A stretch of 64,000 nt of DNA from positions 1,798,001 through 1,862,000 of the forward strand of contig NZ_CP075896.1 in the NCBI RefSeq assembly GCF_018604545.1, written 5' to 3'. Of this stretch, positions 8,658 through 18,564 are shown piece after piece; position 1 is the stretch's first letter; each line of letters starts with the position of its first letter. Under the pieces are notes generated by a model, which was given only the letters and a program-made list of their open reading frames with translations, did no database searches and was not told where the DNA came from. Source of the DNA: Streptomyces koelreuteriae. GTDB taxonomy: Bacteria > Actinomycetota > Actinomycetes > Streptomycetales > Streptomycetaceae. A program made the position numbers and the translations under genes.

Positions 8658-11600
8658 CTACAGCGGCATCGGCGCCATGTCGCACTCGATACGGCGGCCC
8701 TGGCGTGCGGCCACGTGCCACGGGTGGTCGGCGCGAACCACGCGGGCGAAGCCGTCCGTCGCCTTGCGCTGCAGTTCGTCGGCCTCCGCCCTGCGGCCCA
8801 GGCCCCGCAGGTCGAGGCCGAGGTTCGCCGTGCAGGCCAGCGTCAACGGGTGCTCCTCACCGGCGATCTCGGCGAGCAGCGGCAGATTGGCCTGGTCGAT
8901 CTCGTGCGCCCGCTCGAAGTCGACGCGTGCGTAGGCCGTGTTGGCCTGGCCGATGGCGACGGTCAGCGCGGTGATGTGCCGGGCGCCCACACCCGCGGCC
9001 AGCCGGCTCGCCGCGTCGTCCTCCAGCTCCTGTGCCTGGTCCAGGGCCCCGAGGGCACGCAGGGTGGCGGCCAGGTTCGCCTTGGTCAGGAGGGTGTACG
9101 CGTGGCCCTGACCGAGGCGCTGCTCGAATCGACGCAGGGTCTCCTCCGCCAGCTCCCGGGAGCCGTCGAGGTCGCCGTTCAGACGCCGGTCGACGGACAC
9201 GTTGGTCGCCGACGACACGGCGTCGAAGTGGTCCTTTCCGTAGCGGGAGACGAAGCGCCGCAGCGTCTCGTCCGAGAGCTTGGCCGCCTCTTCGTGGGCC
9301 CCGTCCCGGCGTCGGCAGACCGCGAGATTGCGGGCGATGCGCAAGGTGAGCGGGTGTTCCTCACCGAGTTCGGTGCGCGCCCGGCGGTACGCGTCCTCCT
9401 GGAAGTCGCGGGCGCCGGGGTAGTCCCCGCTCTCGCGCATGTCGATGGAGAGCGCGTTGAGGGTGTTGAGGGTGAAGAAGCTGGCAGGGCCGAACAGCAG
9501 CTCACGCTGCTGGGCGTTCTCCTGGTCCAGCGGCAGCGCTTCCCTGAACCGGCCGCACAGCCGCAGGGCGACTCCCCAGGCGTGGGTGGCCCGCAGCGTC
9601 ATCGGATCGTCCGGGCCGAACAGGGACCGGGCCAGCTCGGTGGCCTCCTGCGTCAGCGCCCGGGCTTCCTCGAACCCGCCCTGGTAGCCGCGGGCGTCCG
9701 CCATCTCGCACAGCGAGTCGATCAGGTTCTCGGAGTCGACATCGGAGCGGCGCGAGATCTCCAGGGCCTTCTCGGTGAGCGGGATGGACTCGGGGACCTG
9801 GCCGTTCTGCCGCAGCAGGAATCCGAGGCTCTTCGTCATCCGGAGGACGTGGAGGTCATCCTCGTCCGAGGACCCGAGCCAGGCGCTCCAGGCCTGGCGG
9901 GCGAAGTCGGCGGCGCCCACGTGGTCTCCCCAGTAGTAGAGGAACCACACCGTGTCGAAGACCAGCTCCCGCACATAGGTGTCGGTGCTGGTCACGGCCT
10001 GTGAGGTGAGCACATGGGGCAGCAGCGCCTGATAGGCACGCCATTCCAGTGACGAGCCGGAGGGGCCGGGCTTGGCGGCCGACAGCAACTGGTGCGCGGC
10101 GTCACGCATCCGCTCCCGCTCGTCGGCGCTCAGTTTGGCCAGGAGCACCGTCTGCAGCAGGCGGTGCATCTGGAGGGTGTCGGAACGCGGGTCCACCCGG
10201 ACCAGGGAGAACTGGCTCAGGTCGCGGACGGCCCGGTTGAGTTTGATCGACTCCCGCAGCAGGGGATCGACCTCGGGCGTGACATTGACGCCGCGGCTCC
10301 CGCGCAGCATCGCCCTCGGGATGGGCTCGGGGGCCATGCTGGCGCAGATGTCGAGCAGCTGCCGGGCGCCCGGGTTGTTCTCCTTGATCCGCTCCAGCGA
10401 GATGTCCCAGGCGGCGGCGACGGAGACCGGATAGTCGGGAGCCGGGTCGAGTTCGAGGATCTCGGGACTGCGCTGCGCGAGCAGGTCGAGATACTCGTCG
10501 ACCTGCATGCCGGTCACCGCGCGCCAAGCGCCCGCCTGCTCCACCGCGAGCGGCAGGTCGCCCAGGGCGTCGGCGAGCCGCCCGGCGTCCTCGACGGACA
10601 GGTCGGGCGAGCGCCTCTGGAGCAGCTCGATCGACTCCTCGCGCTCGAACACGTTGACCGGCAGCGACGTGGCCACCCTTTCCCAGGCCCGGTTCCGGGA
10701 CGTGACGATGACCTTGCCCGGTCCGTTGGCCGGGAAGTACTGGCGCACCGTGTCGACGTCCTCGGCGTTGTCGAAGACGAGCAGCCAGCTGTCGTACGGC
10801 GTTCCGGTGCTCAGCGCCTCCAGTACGGCCGGCACGGCCGTGTTGGCGGCGGGGGCGCCGAGGCTGTCCTGGCCGGTGGGGGCGACGCCGAGCTGTGCCG
10901 CCAACTGGGCCAACGCGGCGAGAATGAGGCTCTCCCGCTCGGCGGGGATCCAGCAGATCACCCGGTAGTCGTGCTGGTGGGTGTAGACGTACTCGAGTGC
11001 CAGCTGGGACTTGCCGACGCCACCGAGCCCATGGAGGGCGTTGGGGAGCACCGCCGCCGTGTCCTGAGCCGCCAGCTGCTCCTCCACGGCACTCAGCAGC
11101 GCCTGCCGGCCGACGAACGACGTGTTGCGCAGAGGCACGTTCACCAGGAGGGCGGCGGGCGTTCCGGTCGTGGTGCTCGGCATGGGGAGCTCAGCCTCCG
11201 AGGGTTCTTGTGGGATGGCGTCGGATACCAGGGGTGGCACGGGTGGTTCTCCAGCTTCTTGGGGGGCGGTCGACGGTGGCAGACTTCCCGTTCCGTCGGA
11301 CAATCCCCCAGGAGCCGCGCGGTTCACCTCGGAAGTTGCAGCTCCGGGCGTTCCCGGACTCACTCGTTCGGCGTCACCGGGCCCTCGGGCCCTGGACAGA
11401 CCGGGCTCGATCCGGCGGGCCCGCTCGGAGTACGGCCCCGAGAGCGCCCGCATCACGGCCAGCTCGCTGCGCGCCCAGCCCCGCTCGGACGGGTCGGGCA
11501 GCGTGGCGCCCATCGGGTCGCGCAGGGCGGCGCGCAGGGCGAGGCCCCGGGCGCCCGCGGCGGGAAGTTCGCCCACCACGCTGACGGTGTGGGCGAGTTG

Positions 11601-13205
11601 GCTGCGGGTGGTGGTGGCGAGCAGTTCCTCGCGGACCCCGTCGGCGAACTCCGGACGGCCCTCGCCGCCGCTGTCCCAGTCGATCAGCCCGCCCATCAGG
11701 ATCTCGGCGAGGTGGTCCGGGCCGGTCTCCGGCATGGTGCGCCGCCGCAGCTGTTCCACGAGGTCGAACTCGAAGGGAACCGCCGCCAGTTGCGTTGCGA
11801 GGCGGCGTGCCGCGGGGGTGGCCAGCGTGAAGAATCGGCGTACGGCGGCTTTGGCGGCGCGCGGGAAGCGGGGGGCGCGCAGGCCGGGCGCGGGCGATCC
11901 CTTGGTGAGGGTGCCGGCCAGGACGACGGGCAGGGCGCGGCGCACTCCGCGTTCCCCGGTGACGAGGTCGGCCCAGGCCGCGAGCGAGGCGGGCTTGAGG
12001 GAGAGCACGGGGACGGGCACGGAGCCGTCGCCCGCGTCGGGCAGCGGTCGCAGGGGGTCGGGGCCGCCGGGCGGCGCCCAGTGCTCGAGTCCGTCGTTGG
12101 CGGCGCCGAAGCCGCCGGCCTCCAGGACGGCCGGGTGGGGGTAGAGCGAGGCGCGGTGGCGCAGGTGCGGCGGGAGCAGATGCACCAGGGCCGTGGGGCC
12201 GGCGTGGGCGAGCCGGGCGAGCAGGTCGTCGGCGGCGGGCGAGGCCCAGCCGTGGGCGAGCCCGTCGGTGACGACGAGGAAGACGCGGTCACCGCGTCCG
12301 CCGAGGAGTTCGGCGGGGTCGGCGGCGGCCCGGCCGACGCTCCAGCGCAGGGTGGCGGTGCCGGTGCGCGGCACGTTCACCCGGACCGTTCGCACGGCCC
12401 GGAAGGCGCCGCTGTGCTCGGCGGCCTGGGCGAGCCGGGCGGTGGACTCCTCCCAGATCCGCAGGGTGGGCGCGTCGTCCACCAGCAGGACCAGGTCGAA
12501 GGCGGCCGTCCGGGCGGGACGCAGGAACGGCACCCACATGCCGTCGATGATCCCCTGCTCGGCCGTGGTCTCCTCGTCGAGTTCGAGCGTGTCGCGGGAC
12601 GGCACACGGCGGGCCAGCTGGTGCAGGGCGCGGGCGAACCGGGCGGTGGCGCGGCCCGGGGCCTGCTGCGGGCGGTCGTCGGCGGGCAGCAGCGGCTGCC
12701 CGAGGCGCAGGGTGAAACGGCCCTCGGCGTCGGGTAACAGGCGCGCCGAGGCGCGGGGCTCTCCGGGCAGGGGGGAGCCGGTCCCCTGCCGCGGACGGTC
12801 GTCGAGACCGTCGGGAGTGGCCGGCGGGCGCGGAGCGCGCACCGCGTCGGGGGTGGTGTCAGGGGAGGGACCCGGCTGGTCGGCCGGTGAGGTGTCCCGC
12901 TGGTTCGTGTCCTCCGTGTCCCGCGGGCGTACGGGAGTCGGGGCCGGGGATGTCGTCGTCCGGCCCGGCGCCGGCTCGGGGCCGGAGGAGGCCGGGCCGC
13001 CGTGGCGGTTCCAGTGCACGGCGAGCCAGACCGCGTCGGCGACGTCCTGCCAGCGCGGGAGGGACTGTTCCAGGGTGTCCGGTGGCGTCGCTCCGTGCTC
13101 AGCCGCCTGATCGGCGGACTCGGGCAACGCCGAAGGAGGCGACGACCCCGAAACGGGAAATCCGTCGCCGAGCCCGGATGCGTGCTCCCTGGGATAGCCC
13201 TTCAA
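8658..13205 (-). CDS. vWA-like (SAV_2336 N-terminal type)/NB-ARC/TPR regulator
   Basis: A 1515-residue protein. Residues about 50-75 hold the RWQDVADAVWLAVHW helix of SAV_2336-type proteins. A degenerate vWA domain follows (AFDLVLLVDDAPTLRIWEES, near residue 240). An NB-ARC STAND ATPase begins near 715, with Walker A GLGGVGKSQ, Walker B LLVFDNAED, VTSRN sensor and LPLAVEQAGAW. From about 1085 to the end are roughly ten 42-residue TPRs ending ECDMAPMPL, close to the FxSxx-COOH system TPR family. I chose the TTG at 13205, which lies just downstream of the MoxR stop with AAGGG upstream; longer starts would run inside MoxR. Role by family: an NLR-like sensor/activator of a vWA-MoxR-VMAP ternary conflict system. 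Confidence 0.85.
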   Translation of the reverse strand: MKGYPREHASGLGDGFPVSGSSPPSALPESADQAAEHGATPPDTLEQSLPRWQDVADAVWLAVHWNRHGGPASSGPEPAPGRTTTSPAPTPVRPRDTEDTNQRDTSPADQPGPSPDTTPDAVRAPRPPATPDGLDDRPRQGTGSPLPGEPRASARLLPDAEGRFTLRLGQPLLPADDRPQQAPGRATARFARALHQLARRVPSRDTLELDEETTAEQGIIDGMWVPFLRPARTAAFDLVLLVDDAPTLRIWEESTARLAQAAEHSGAFRAVRTVRVNVPRTGTATLRWSVGRAAADPAELLGGRGDRVFLVVTDGLAHGWASPAADDLLARLAHAGPTALVHLLPPHLRHRASLYPHPAVLEAGGFGAANDGLEHWAPPGGPDPLRPLPDAGDGSVPVPVLSLKPASLAAWADLVTGERGVRRALPVVLAGTLTKGSPAPGLRAPRFPRAAKAAVRRFFTLATPAARRLATQLAAVPFEFDLVEQLRRRTMPETGPDHLAEILMGGLIDWDSGGEGRPEFADGVREELLATTTRSQLAHTVSVVGELPAAGARGLALRAALRDPMGATLPDPSERGWARSELAVMRALSGPYSERARRIEPGLSRARGPGDAERVSPGTPGAATSEVNRAAPGGLSDGTGSLPPSTAPQEAGEPPVPPLVSDAIPQEPSEAELPMPSTTTGTPAALLVNVPLRNTSFVGRQALLSAVEEQLAAQDTAAVLPNALHGLGGVGKSQLALEYVYTHQHDYRVICWIPAERESLILAALAQLAAQLGVAPTGQDSLGAPAANTAVPAVLEALSTGTPYDSWLLVFDNAEDVDTVRQYFPANGPGKVIVTSRNRAWERVATSLPVNVFEREESIELLQRRSPDLSVEDAGRLADALGDLPLAVEQAGAWRAVTGMQVDEYLDLLAQRSPEILELDPAPDYPVSVAAAWDISLERIKENNPGARQLLDICASMAPEPIPRAMLRGSRGVNVTPEVDPLLRESIKLNRAVRDLSQFSLVRVDPRSDTLQMHRLLQTVLLAKLSADERERMRDAAHQLLSAAKPGPSGSSLEWRAYQALLPHVLTSQAVTSTDTYVRELVFDTVWFLYYWGDHVGAADFARQAWSAWLGSSDEDDLHVLRMTKSLGFLLRQNGQVPESIPLTEKALEISRRSDVDSENLIDSLCEMADARGYQGGFEEARALTQEATELARSLFGPDDPMTLRATHAWGVALRLCGRFREALPLDQENAQQRELLFGPASFFTLNTLNALSIDMRESGDYPGARDFQEDAYRRARTELGEEHPLTLRIARNLAVCRRRDGAHEEAAKLSDETLRRFVSRYGKDHFDAVSSATNVSVDRRLNGDLDGSRELAEETLRRFEQRLGQGHAYTLLTKANLAATLRALGALDQAQELEDDAASRLAAGVGARHITALTVAIGQANTAYARVDFERAHEIDQANLPLLAEIAGEEHPLTLACTANLGLDLRGLGRRAEADELQRKATDGFARVVRADHPWHVAARQGRRIECDMAPMPL

Positions 13206-13206
13206 T

Positions 13207-14298
13207 TCAGCGGCCCTTCGCGAGGTCGCGCAGGAGCATTTCCACGAGCTTACGCCCGTCACCATCCGCCTGGAAACCACCCGCCGTCGTCATCTGGACA
13301 GCGTTGAGCAACTGGTCCAGGGAGTGGGTTCCGCCGGCCTGGACCCGCTGAACGAACAGGTCGACGAGGTCTTCGGTGCCCTGCGGGCGGGTTCCGAGGT
13401 GCCCTTCGACCATGGCCAGGAGTTGCTCCCGGGTGGGCGTGCGCATCTCCAGCGGGAGGCAGCGCCGGCGGAAGGCCGCGGGGAATTCGCGTTCTCCGTT
13501 GCTGGTGATCACCACGACCGGGAACTCCCGGCACTCGATGCGCCCGTCGCGCACCTCGGCGCGGCCCCCGGGGTCGCTGGTGTGGACGCGCGCGCTGTCC
13601 TCGGCGTCGCGTACCAGCTCGGGGACTTCATAGCTTCCGTTCTCCAGGACGTGCAACAGGTCGTTCGGCAGGTCGATGTCGCTCTTGTCGAGCTCGTCGA
13701 CGAGAAGCACACGGGGACGATCGTAGGGCAGCAGCGCGGTCCCCAGGGGGCCCAGCGTGATGAAGTCACCGAGAAACGGGGGTAGTTGGCGCGGATTTTG
13801 CTGAAGCGCGGTGTTGACGTCCGTAGCCGGATCGATGTCGTCCGGTTCCAGGGACGCGGCATGCCGCAGGCCGGCCCGCCAGGCGGCGATGGCCTGGGCG
13901 CGGCCCATGGCGTCGTGGGCGTAGAGGCCCTCGCGCAGGGTGGTGCGGCTGACGATGTTCCACTCCAGGACCCGGCCGAGGCCGAGTTCGCGGGAGATGA
14001 GGTAGGCCAGGGTGGACTTGCCGACGCCGGGCGGGCCGGTGATCAGCAGGGGCCGGCGCAGCAGCAGCGCGGTGTTGACGACGTCGATCTCGTCCTTGCC
14101 CAGCTGCGGAGTGACGTCACCGGGGCCCAGGCGGCGCAGCGCGGCCTGGGGGTCGGCCGCCGGTACGGGCCGGGCCGGTTCGCCCCGGAAGCTGCGCCAG
14201 GGCGGCGGCACGGGCAGATCGGGCGGGACGGCGGGGGCGCTGCCCGTGCCGTGGAAGATCCACCAGTCGTTCGGGACCGTCTGCTCCTGCCCGCTCAT
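13207..14298 (-). CDS. MoxR-type AAA+ ATPase
   Basis: A 363-residue protein with Walker A GPPGVGKST (88-96), Walker B VLLVDELDKSD (about 198-208), sensor-1 region VVITSNGEREFP and arginine-finger segment AFRRRCLPLEM. It belongs to the MoxR clade, which works as a chaperone-like ATPase with vWA partners. Its ATG overlaps the VMAP stop (ATGA) and its stop nearly touches the TPR gene start, so the three proteins are almost certainly made together. The N-terminal 60 residues are proline-rich (PPDLPVPPPWRSF) and may be a flexible tether. This is the NTPase of the predicted ternary system. Confidence 0.92.
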   Translation of the reverse strand: MSGQEQTVPNDWWIFHGTGSAPAVPPDLPVPPPWRSFRGEPARPVPAADPQAALRRLGPGDVTPQLGKDEIDVVNTALLLRRPLLITGPPGVGKSTLAYLISRELGLGRVLEWNIVSRTTLREGLYAHDAMGRAQAIAAWRAGLRHAASLEPDDIDPATDVNTALQQNPRQLPPFLGDFITLGPLGTALLPYDRPRVLLVDELDKSDIDLPNDLLHVLENGSYEVPELVRDAEDSARVHTSDPGGRAEVRDGRIECREFPVVVITSNGEREFPAAFRRRCLPLEMRTPTREQLLAMVEGHLGTRPQGTEDLVDLFVQRVQAGGTHSLDQLLNAVQMTTAGGFQADGDGRKLVEMLLRDLAKGR

Positions 14299-15845
14299 GC
14301 GGATGCCTCCTCGCTGGCGAGATCGCCTGGGTCGGTGGGCTGGAAGTCAACGGGACGCGTCGGATCGTCCCAGAAAAAGCCGATGTGCCGGCCGAGCAGC
14401 TCGCCTGGGCCCCGGCCCTCGCTCTCGGCGTTCCTGCGCAGGAGGTGGACGGCCACCGGGATCCTCGCCGGTGTGGGCGCCGCGGCGAACAGGGCGGTCA
14501 CCACTTCCCGGCGCTCCTCGCGGAAGGCACCTCTGCGGTCCCAGATCGCGAGCCCCACCCCTTCCGCTATGGCGGCCTTGAGAGCCTCCAGTGCCAGGAC
14601 GTCGGACGGGGCGTCGAGCACCACCGCCGTATGTCTTGGTTCCCCGGCGAGCCCGGCCTGCCACGCGCCGATCCGGCCGCCGTCCGGTTCGCGCCAGCCG
14701 TGCACCTGGACGCCGTGCTCGTTCAGGGTTCGCCAACGCTCCTGCCACTGGTCGCGGACCAGGGCGTCGTCCGTGCGCATCCGCTCCAGGCTGCGCAGAT
14801 GCACCCCGTACTTCAGGCTGAGCGGCAGCGGCTGCCCGTCGCCGATCCGGAAGGTCAGACCGGCCACATCGTGGTTGAGGAGTTCGTACGGAAGGACGAA
14901 CTCGATGTACGGCGGTGGCTGCCGGCGTCCGCCCGGGTCGGGTTCACGGGGCGCCGACCAGAGGCGGGCGCCCTGCCGTAACGCGCGCTGGACGGCCGGG
15001 CCGAGCTCGTCGAGGGTGGTCGTGGCGGGTTCGCCGGGCTGTGGGTCCCAGCGGCCGGGGACGGTGTTGAGCCAGGGGCGGACGACGATCTCGCCGGAGC
15101 CGTCCCGTGCCGGTTCGACGGCGACGACCAGGCAGCGCGGGATGTCCGGATCGCTCTTGGCCGAGCCGCGGGCCTTGCGGCGTTCCTCCACCGGCCCGGT
15201 CAGGCCCGCGCGCCGGGCCCAGTCGTCGGCCCAGCCGGACAGGGCGGTGCGGTGCCCCGGGCTGGCGGCGAGCAGGGCGGCGTGGTCGATCAGCAGGACG
15301 GCGGGGGGCAGTCCGTCCGGCTGCACGTTCCAGTCCAGGACGTGCGCGAGGAGTTGCTCCGGGGCGAGTCCGGTGGGCAGGTCGAGGCCGTTGAGCTCCT
15401 CGACCAGGGCGTCGCGCAGCCGGGCGGCGGGGAGTTCGCCCTTGGCGAGGAGGGCGCGGGCGCCGGCCTCGTCGTCGCGGGAGAGGGGCCCCTGGAGGGC
15501 AGGGGGCGGGGCGGGCGCGAGCCACTGGTCGAGCAGCTGATCGAGTTCGTCGCCCGCCAGTTCGCCTTCGAGGATCCGCACCACCTCGACCAGTACGCGT
15601 TCCCCGCCCGGCATGTTCAGCGCGGCGCGCGTCAGCAGGACCACGTCCTCGCGCAACTTGATGCCGCGCAGGTCGATCCGGCGCCCCAGCAGGCCTCCGA
15701 GGACGACACCGAAGTGCAGCCGCCCCTGCGCGTCCTCCATGCAGCCCAGACCGCACAGGGCGTTGGTCAGCCCCAGCAGCAGCCGTAAGCCTTCCGCACG
15801 CCCGGACCCGCCCTCGGGTTCGCCGAACCCCGCGTGTGTCTCCAC
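14295..15845 (-). CDS. VMAP (vWA-MoxR-associated protein) with N-terminal EAD2-like domain
   Basis: A 516-residue protein. Residues about 20-108 (LTNALCGLGCMEDA...REDVVLLTRAALNMPGGERVLVEVVRILEG) share the EAD2 pattern with the C-terminus of the caspase-like protein at 4826-5932. The rest, including YIEFVLPYELLNHDVAGLTF, a GWREPDGGRIGAW segment and the C-terminal GFFWDDPTRP, fits the VMAP middle/C-terminal domains. No enzyme motif is seen. The GTG at 15845 was chosen because AGGGGGA stands seven bases upstream; longer in-frame starts are less convincing. It is the first gene of the VMAP-MoxR-TPR operon. Family knowledge suggests it connects the ATPase module to effectors through its EAD. Confidence 0.78.
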   Translation of the reverse strand: METHAGFGEPEGGSGRAEGLRLLLGLTNALCGLGCMEDAQGRLHFGVVLGGLLGRRIDLRGIKLREDVVLLTRAALNMPGGERVLVEVVRILEGELAGDELDQLLDQWLAPAPPPALQGPLSRDDEAGARALLAKGELPAARLRDALVEELNGLDLPTGLAPEQLLAHVLDWNVQPDGLPPAVLLIDHAALLAASPGHRTALSGWADDWARRAGLTGPVEERRKARGSAKSDPDIPRCLVVAVEPARDGSGEIVVRPWLNTVPGRWDPQPGEPATTTLDELGPAVQRALRQGARLWSAPREPDPGGRRQPPPYIEFVLPYELLNHDVAGLTFRIGDGQPLPLSLKYGVHLRSLERMRTDDALVRDQWQERWRTLNEHGVQVHGWREPDGGRIGAWQAGLAGEPRHTAVVLDAPSDVLALEALKAAIAEGVGLAIWDRRGAFREERREVVTALFAAAPTPARIPVAVHLLRRNAESEGRGPGELLGRHIGFFWDDPTRPVDFQPTDPGDLASEEASA

Positions 15846-16023
15846 CGACTTTCCCCCTGAGCCGGTATACCTGCCTGATCGACCAGCGAAGTTAGCACGG
15901 CAACCAGCGGTTAACCAGGGACGAATGGGACCGGAAGGACGACGTCCGGCCAGGATCGCCCCAGACGGGACAAGCCTGGCCGGATTCGATCGGACTCGAC
16001 CTTGTGGAGGCCGCCCTTCCGGC
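15846..16023 (-). promoter_or_regulatory. presumed promoter of the VMAP operon
   Basis: This 178-base gap lies between the end of the Pnkp gene and the VMAP start on the same strand. It carries the VMAP ribosome-binding site at its left edge and is otherwise without open frames of note. I recognise no defined operator or terminator. Confidence 0.35.
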
Positions 16024-18564
16024 TCAGAGCCTCGGGTCCACCGGCTCCGATTCCAGCGCCAGCACCCCGAACACCGCCTCGTGCACCCGCCACAGCGGCT
16101 CACCGTCGGCGAGTCGGTCCAGGGCCTCCAGGCCCAGGGCGTACTCGCGGATCGCCAGGGACCGCTTGTGGTTGAGGAAGCGGGAGCGCAGGCGGGCGAG
16201 GTTCTCCGGGCGGGTGTACTCGGGGCCGTAGATGATCCGCAGGTACTCGCGGCCGCGGCATTTGATGCCGGGCTGGACGAGGCGGCCCTGGGGGTCGCGG
16301 ACGAGGGCGCCGATCGGCTTGACGACCATGCCCTCGCCGCCGCGGCCGGTCATCTCCAGCCACCAGTCGACACCGGCCCGGACGGACTCCGGGTCGGCCG
16401 TGTCGACGTACAGCCGCCGGGTGGTGCGCAGCAGGCCGCTGCCGTCGTGCTCGACGAGCCGGTCGAGCAGGGCGAGCTGCTCGTCGTGGGGCAGGGCGGT
16501 GAGGCTGCGGCCCTGGACGGCGAGGATCTGGAACGGTGCCAGGTGGACGCCGTCCAGGCCGTCCGTGGTCCAGCAGTAGCGGCGGTAGGCCTCGGTGAAC
16601 GCGGCGGCGTCGGCGGAGCGTTCGCGGGTGCGGGCCAGCAGGCCGGTGACGTCCACGCCGCGTGCGGCCGTGCCCTCCAGCGCGGCCAGCGCGCCCGGGA
16701 GCACCGCGCCGGAGGCGGCGCCCACCGCGGCGTACTGGGAGCGCAGCAGGCCGGAGGCCTTCAGGGACCAGGGCATCAGTTCGGCGTCCAGCAGCAGCCA
16801 GTCGGTGGCCAGTTCGTCCCAGAGGCCGGCCTCGCCGATCGCCGTGCGCACCCGGTCGAGGATCTCCTCGGTGAGGGCGTCGTCGTCGAGGAAGGGGCGG
16901 CCGGTGCGGGTGTAGAGCGCCCCGGTCGGGCCGTCCACGCCGAAGCGCTTGCGGGCCGCGTCCGCGTCCCGGCAGACCAGCGCCACCGCCCGCGATCCCA
17001 TGTGCTTCTCCTCGCACACGACCCGCTCGACCCCGTCCGCCGCGTACTGCGCGAAGGCCTCGACGGGGTGTTCGAGGTAGCCATCGACCTTGCTGGTCGC
17101 CGTCGGTGCCATGGTGGGCGGGAGGTACGGCAGCAGCCGCGGGTCCACCGCGAAGCGGCTCATGACCTCCAGGGCCGCCGCCGCGTTCTCCTCGCGGATC
17201 GAGATCCGGCCCTGGTGCCGGGTCTCCACGATCCGGCGGCCCTGCACGTCGGCCAGGGCCAGCGGGCGGCCGTCGTGTCCGCCGGGGGCCTCCGTGAGCA
17301 GCGGCTTCGCGGGCTCGTACCAGACGCGCTCCGCCGGTACGTCGACCAGCTCGCGCTCCGGCCAGCGCAGCGCGGTGAGCTTGCCGCCGAAGACGGCGCC
17401 GGTGTCCAGGCAGATGGTGTTGTTGAGCCAGGTGGCCTCCGGGACGGGGGTGTGACCGTAGACGACGGCCGCACGACCTCGGTAGTCCTCCGCCCAGGGG
17501 TAGCGCACCGGCAGGCCGAACTCGTCGGTCTCGCCGGTGGTGTCGCCGTACAGGGCGTGGCTGCGGACCCGGCCGGAGGTGCGGCCGTGGTACTTCTCGG
17601 GCAGGCCGGCGTGGCAGACGACCAGGCGGCCGCCGTCGAGGACGTAGTGGCTGACGAGGCCGTCGAGGAACTCCCGCACCTCGGCGACGAACTCCTCGCT
17701 CTGGCCCGTCATCTGCTCGATGGTCTCGGCGAGGCCGTGGGTGTGCCGGACCTTGCGGCCGCGCAGGTGACGGCCGTACTTGTTCTCGTGGTTTCCGGGC
17801 ACGCACAGGGCGTTGCCGGACTTCACCATCGCCATGACGCGGCGCAGCACGCCCGGGCTGTCGGGGCCGCGGTCGACCAGGTCGCCGACGAAGACGGCGG
17901 TACGGCCCTCGGGGTGGACTCCGTCCTTGTAGCCCAGCTTGCCGAGCAGCGAGTCCAGTTCGGCGGCGCAGCCGTGGATGTCGCCGACGATGTCGAAGGG
18001 GCCGGTGAGGTGGGTGAGGTCGTTGAAGCGCTTCTCGGTGACGACGGTGGCGTGCTCGACCTCGTCGACGCCGCGCAGGATGTGCACCTTGCGGAAGCCC
18101 TCGCGCTCCAGGTGCCTGAGGGAACGGCGCAGTTCCCGGGTGTGGCGCTGGATGACGCGGCGGGGCATGTCGGCGCGGTCGGTGCGGCCCGCGTTGCGCT
18201 CGGCGCACACCTCCTCGGGCACGTCGAGCACGATGGCTATCGGCAGGACGTCGTGACTCCGGGCCAGGTCGACCAGCTGGCGTCGGGCGTCGGGCTGCAC
18301 GCTGGTCGCGTCCACGACGGTGCGGCGGCCGGCGGCGAGGCGCTTGCCCGCGATGTAGTGCAGGACGTCGAAGGCGTCCTTGGTGGCGCTCTGGTCGTTC
18401 TCGTCGTCCGAGACGAGGCCGCGGCAGAAGTCGGACGAGATGATCTCCGTGGGCTTGAAGTGCCTGCGGGCGAAGGTGGACTTGCCGGAGCCGGAGGCAC
18501 CGACGAGCACCACCAGGGAGAGGTCGGTGACGGGCAGGACCCGCCCCTCGCGTACGTCGGTCAT
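16024..18564 (-). CDS. pnkp: polynucleotide kinase-phosphatase/ligase (RNA repair Pnkp)
   Basis: An 846-residue three-module RNA repair enzyme. The N-terminal 5'-OH kinase has GASGSGKST (22-30). The central binuclear metallophosphatase, which removes 2',3'-cyclic or 3' phosphates, has GDIHGC, GDLVDRGPDS and GNHEN. The C-terminal ligase-type nucleotidyltransferase has the nucleotidyl lysine K520 in EEKHMGSRA. Bacterial Pnkp adenylylates but needs Hen1 to complete ligation, and hen1 lies directly upstream with a four-base ATGA overlap. Together they mend tRNAs cut by ribotoxins and mark the repaired site with a 2'-O-methyl group. Position next to a predicted conflict operon is notable. Confidence 0.95.
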   Translation of the reverse strand: MTDVREGRVLPVTDLSLVVLVGASGSGKSTFARRHFKPTEIISSDFCRGLVSDDENDQSATKDAFDVLHYIAGKRLAAGRRTVVDATSVQPDARRQLVDLARSHDVLPIAIVLDVPEEVCAERNAGRTDRADMPRRVIQRHTRELRRSLRHLEREGFRKVHILRGVDEVEHATVVTEKRFNDLTHLTGPFDIVGDIHGCAAELDSLLGKLGYKDGVHPEGRTAVFVGDLVDRGPDSPGVLRRVMAMVKSGNALCVPGNHENKYGRHLRGRKVRHTHGLAETIEQMTGQSEEFVAEVREFLDGLVSHYVLDGGRLVVCHAGLPEKYHGRTSGRVRSHALYGDTTGETDEFGLPVRYPWAEDYRGRAAVVYGHTPVPEATWLNNTICLDTGAVFGGKLTALRWPERELVDVPAERVWYEPAKPLLTEAPGGHDGRPLALADVQGRRIVETRHQGRISIREENAAAALEVMSRFAVDPRLLPYLPPTMAPTATSKVDGYLEHPVEAFAQYAADGVERVVCEEKHMGSRAVALVCRDADAARKRFGVDGPTGALYTRTGRPFLDDDALTEEILDRVRTAIGEAGLWDELATDWLLLDAELMPWSLKASGLLRSQYAAVGAASGAVLPGALAALEGTAARGVDVTGLLARTRERSADAAAFTEAYRRYCWTTDGLDGVHLAPFQILAVQGRSLTALPHDEQLALLDRLVEHDGSGLLRTTRRLYVDTADPESVRAGVDWWLEMTGRGGEGMVVKPIGALVRDPQGRLVQPGIKCRGREYLRIIYGPEYTRPENLARLRSRFLNHKRSLAIREYALGLEALDRLADGEPLWRVHEAVFGVLALESEPVDPRL

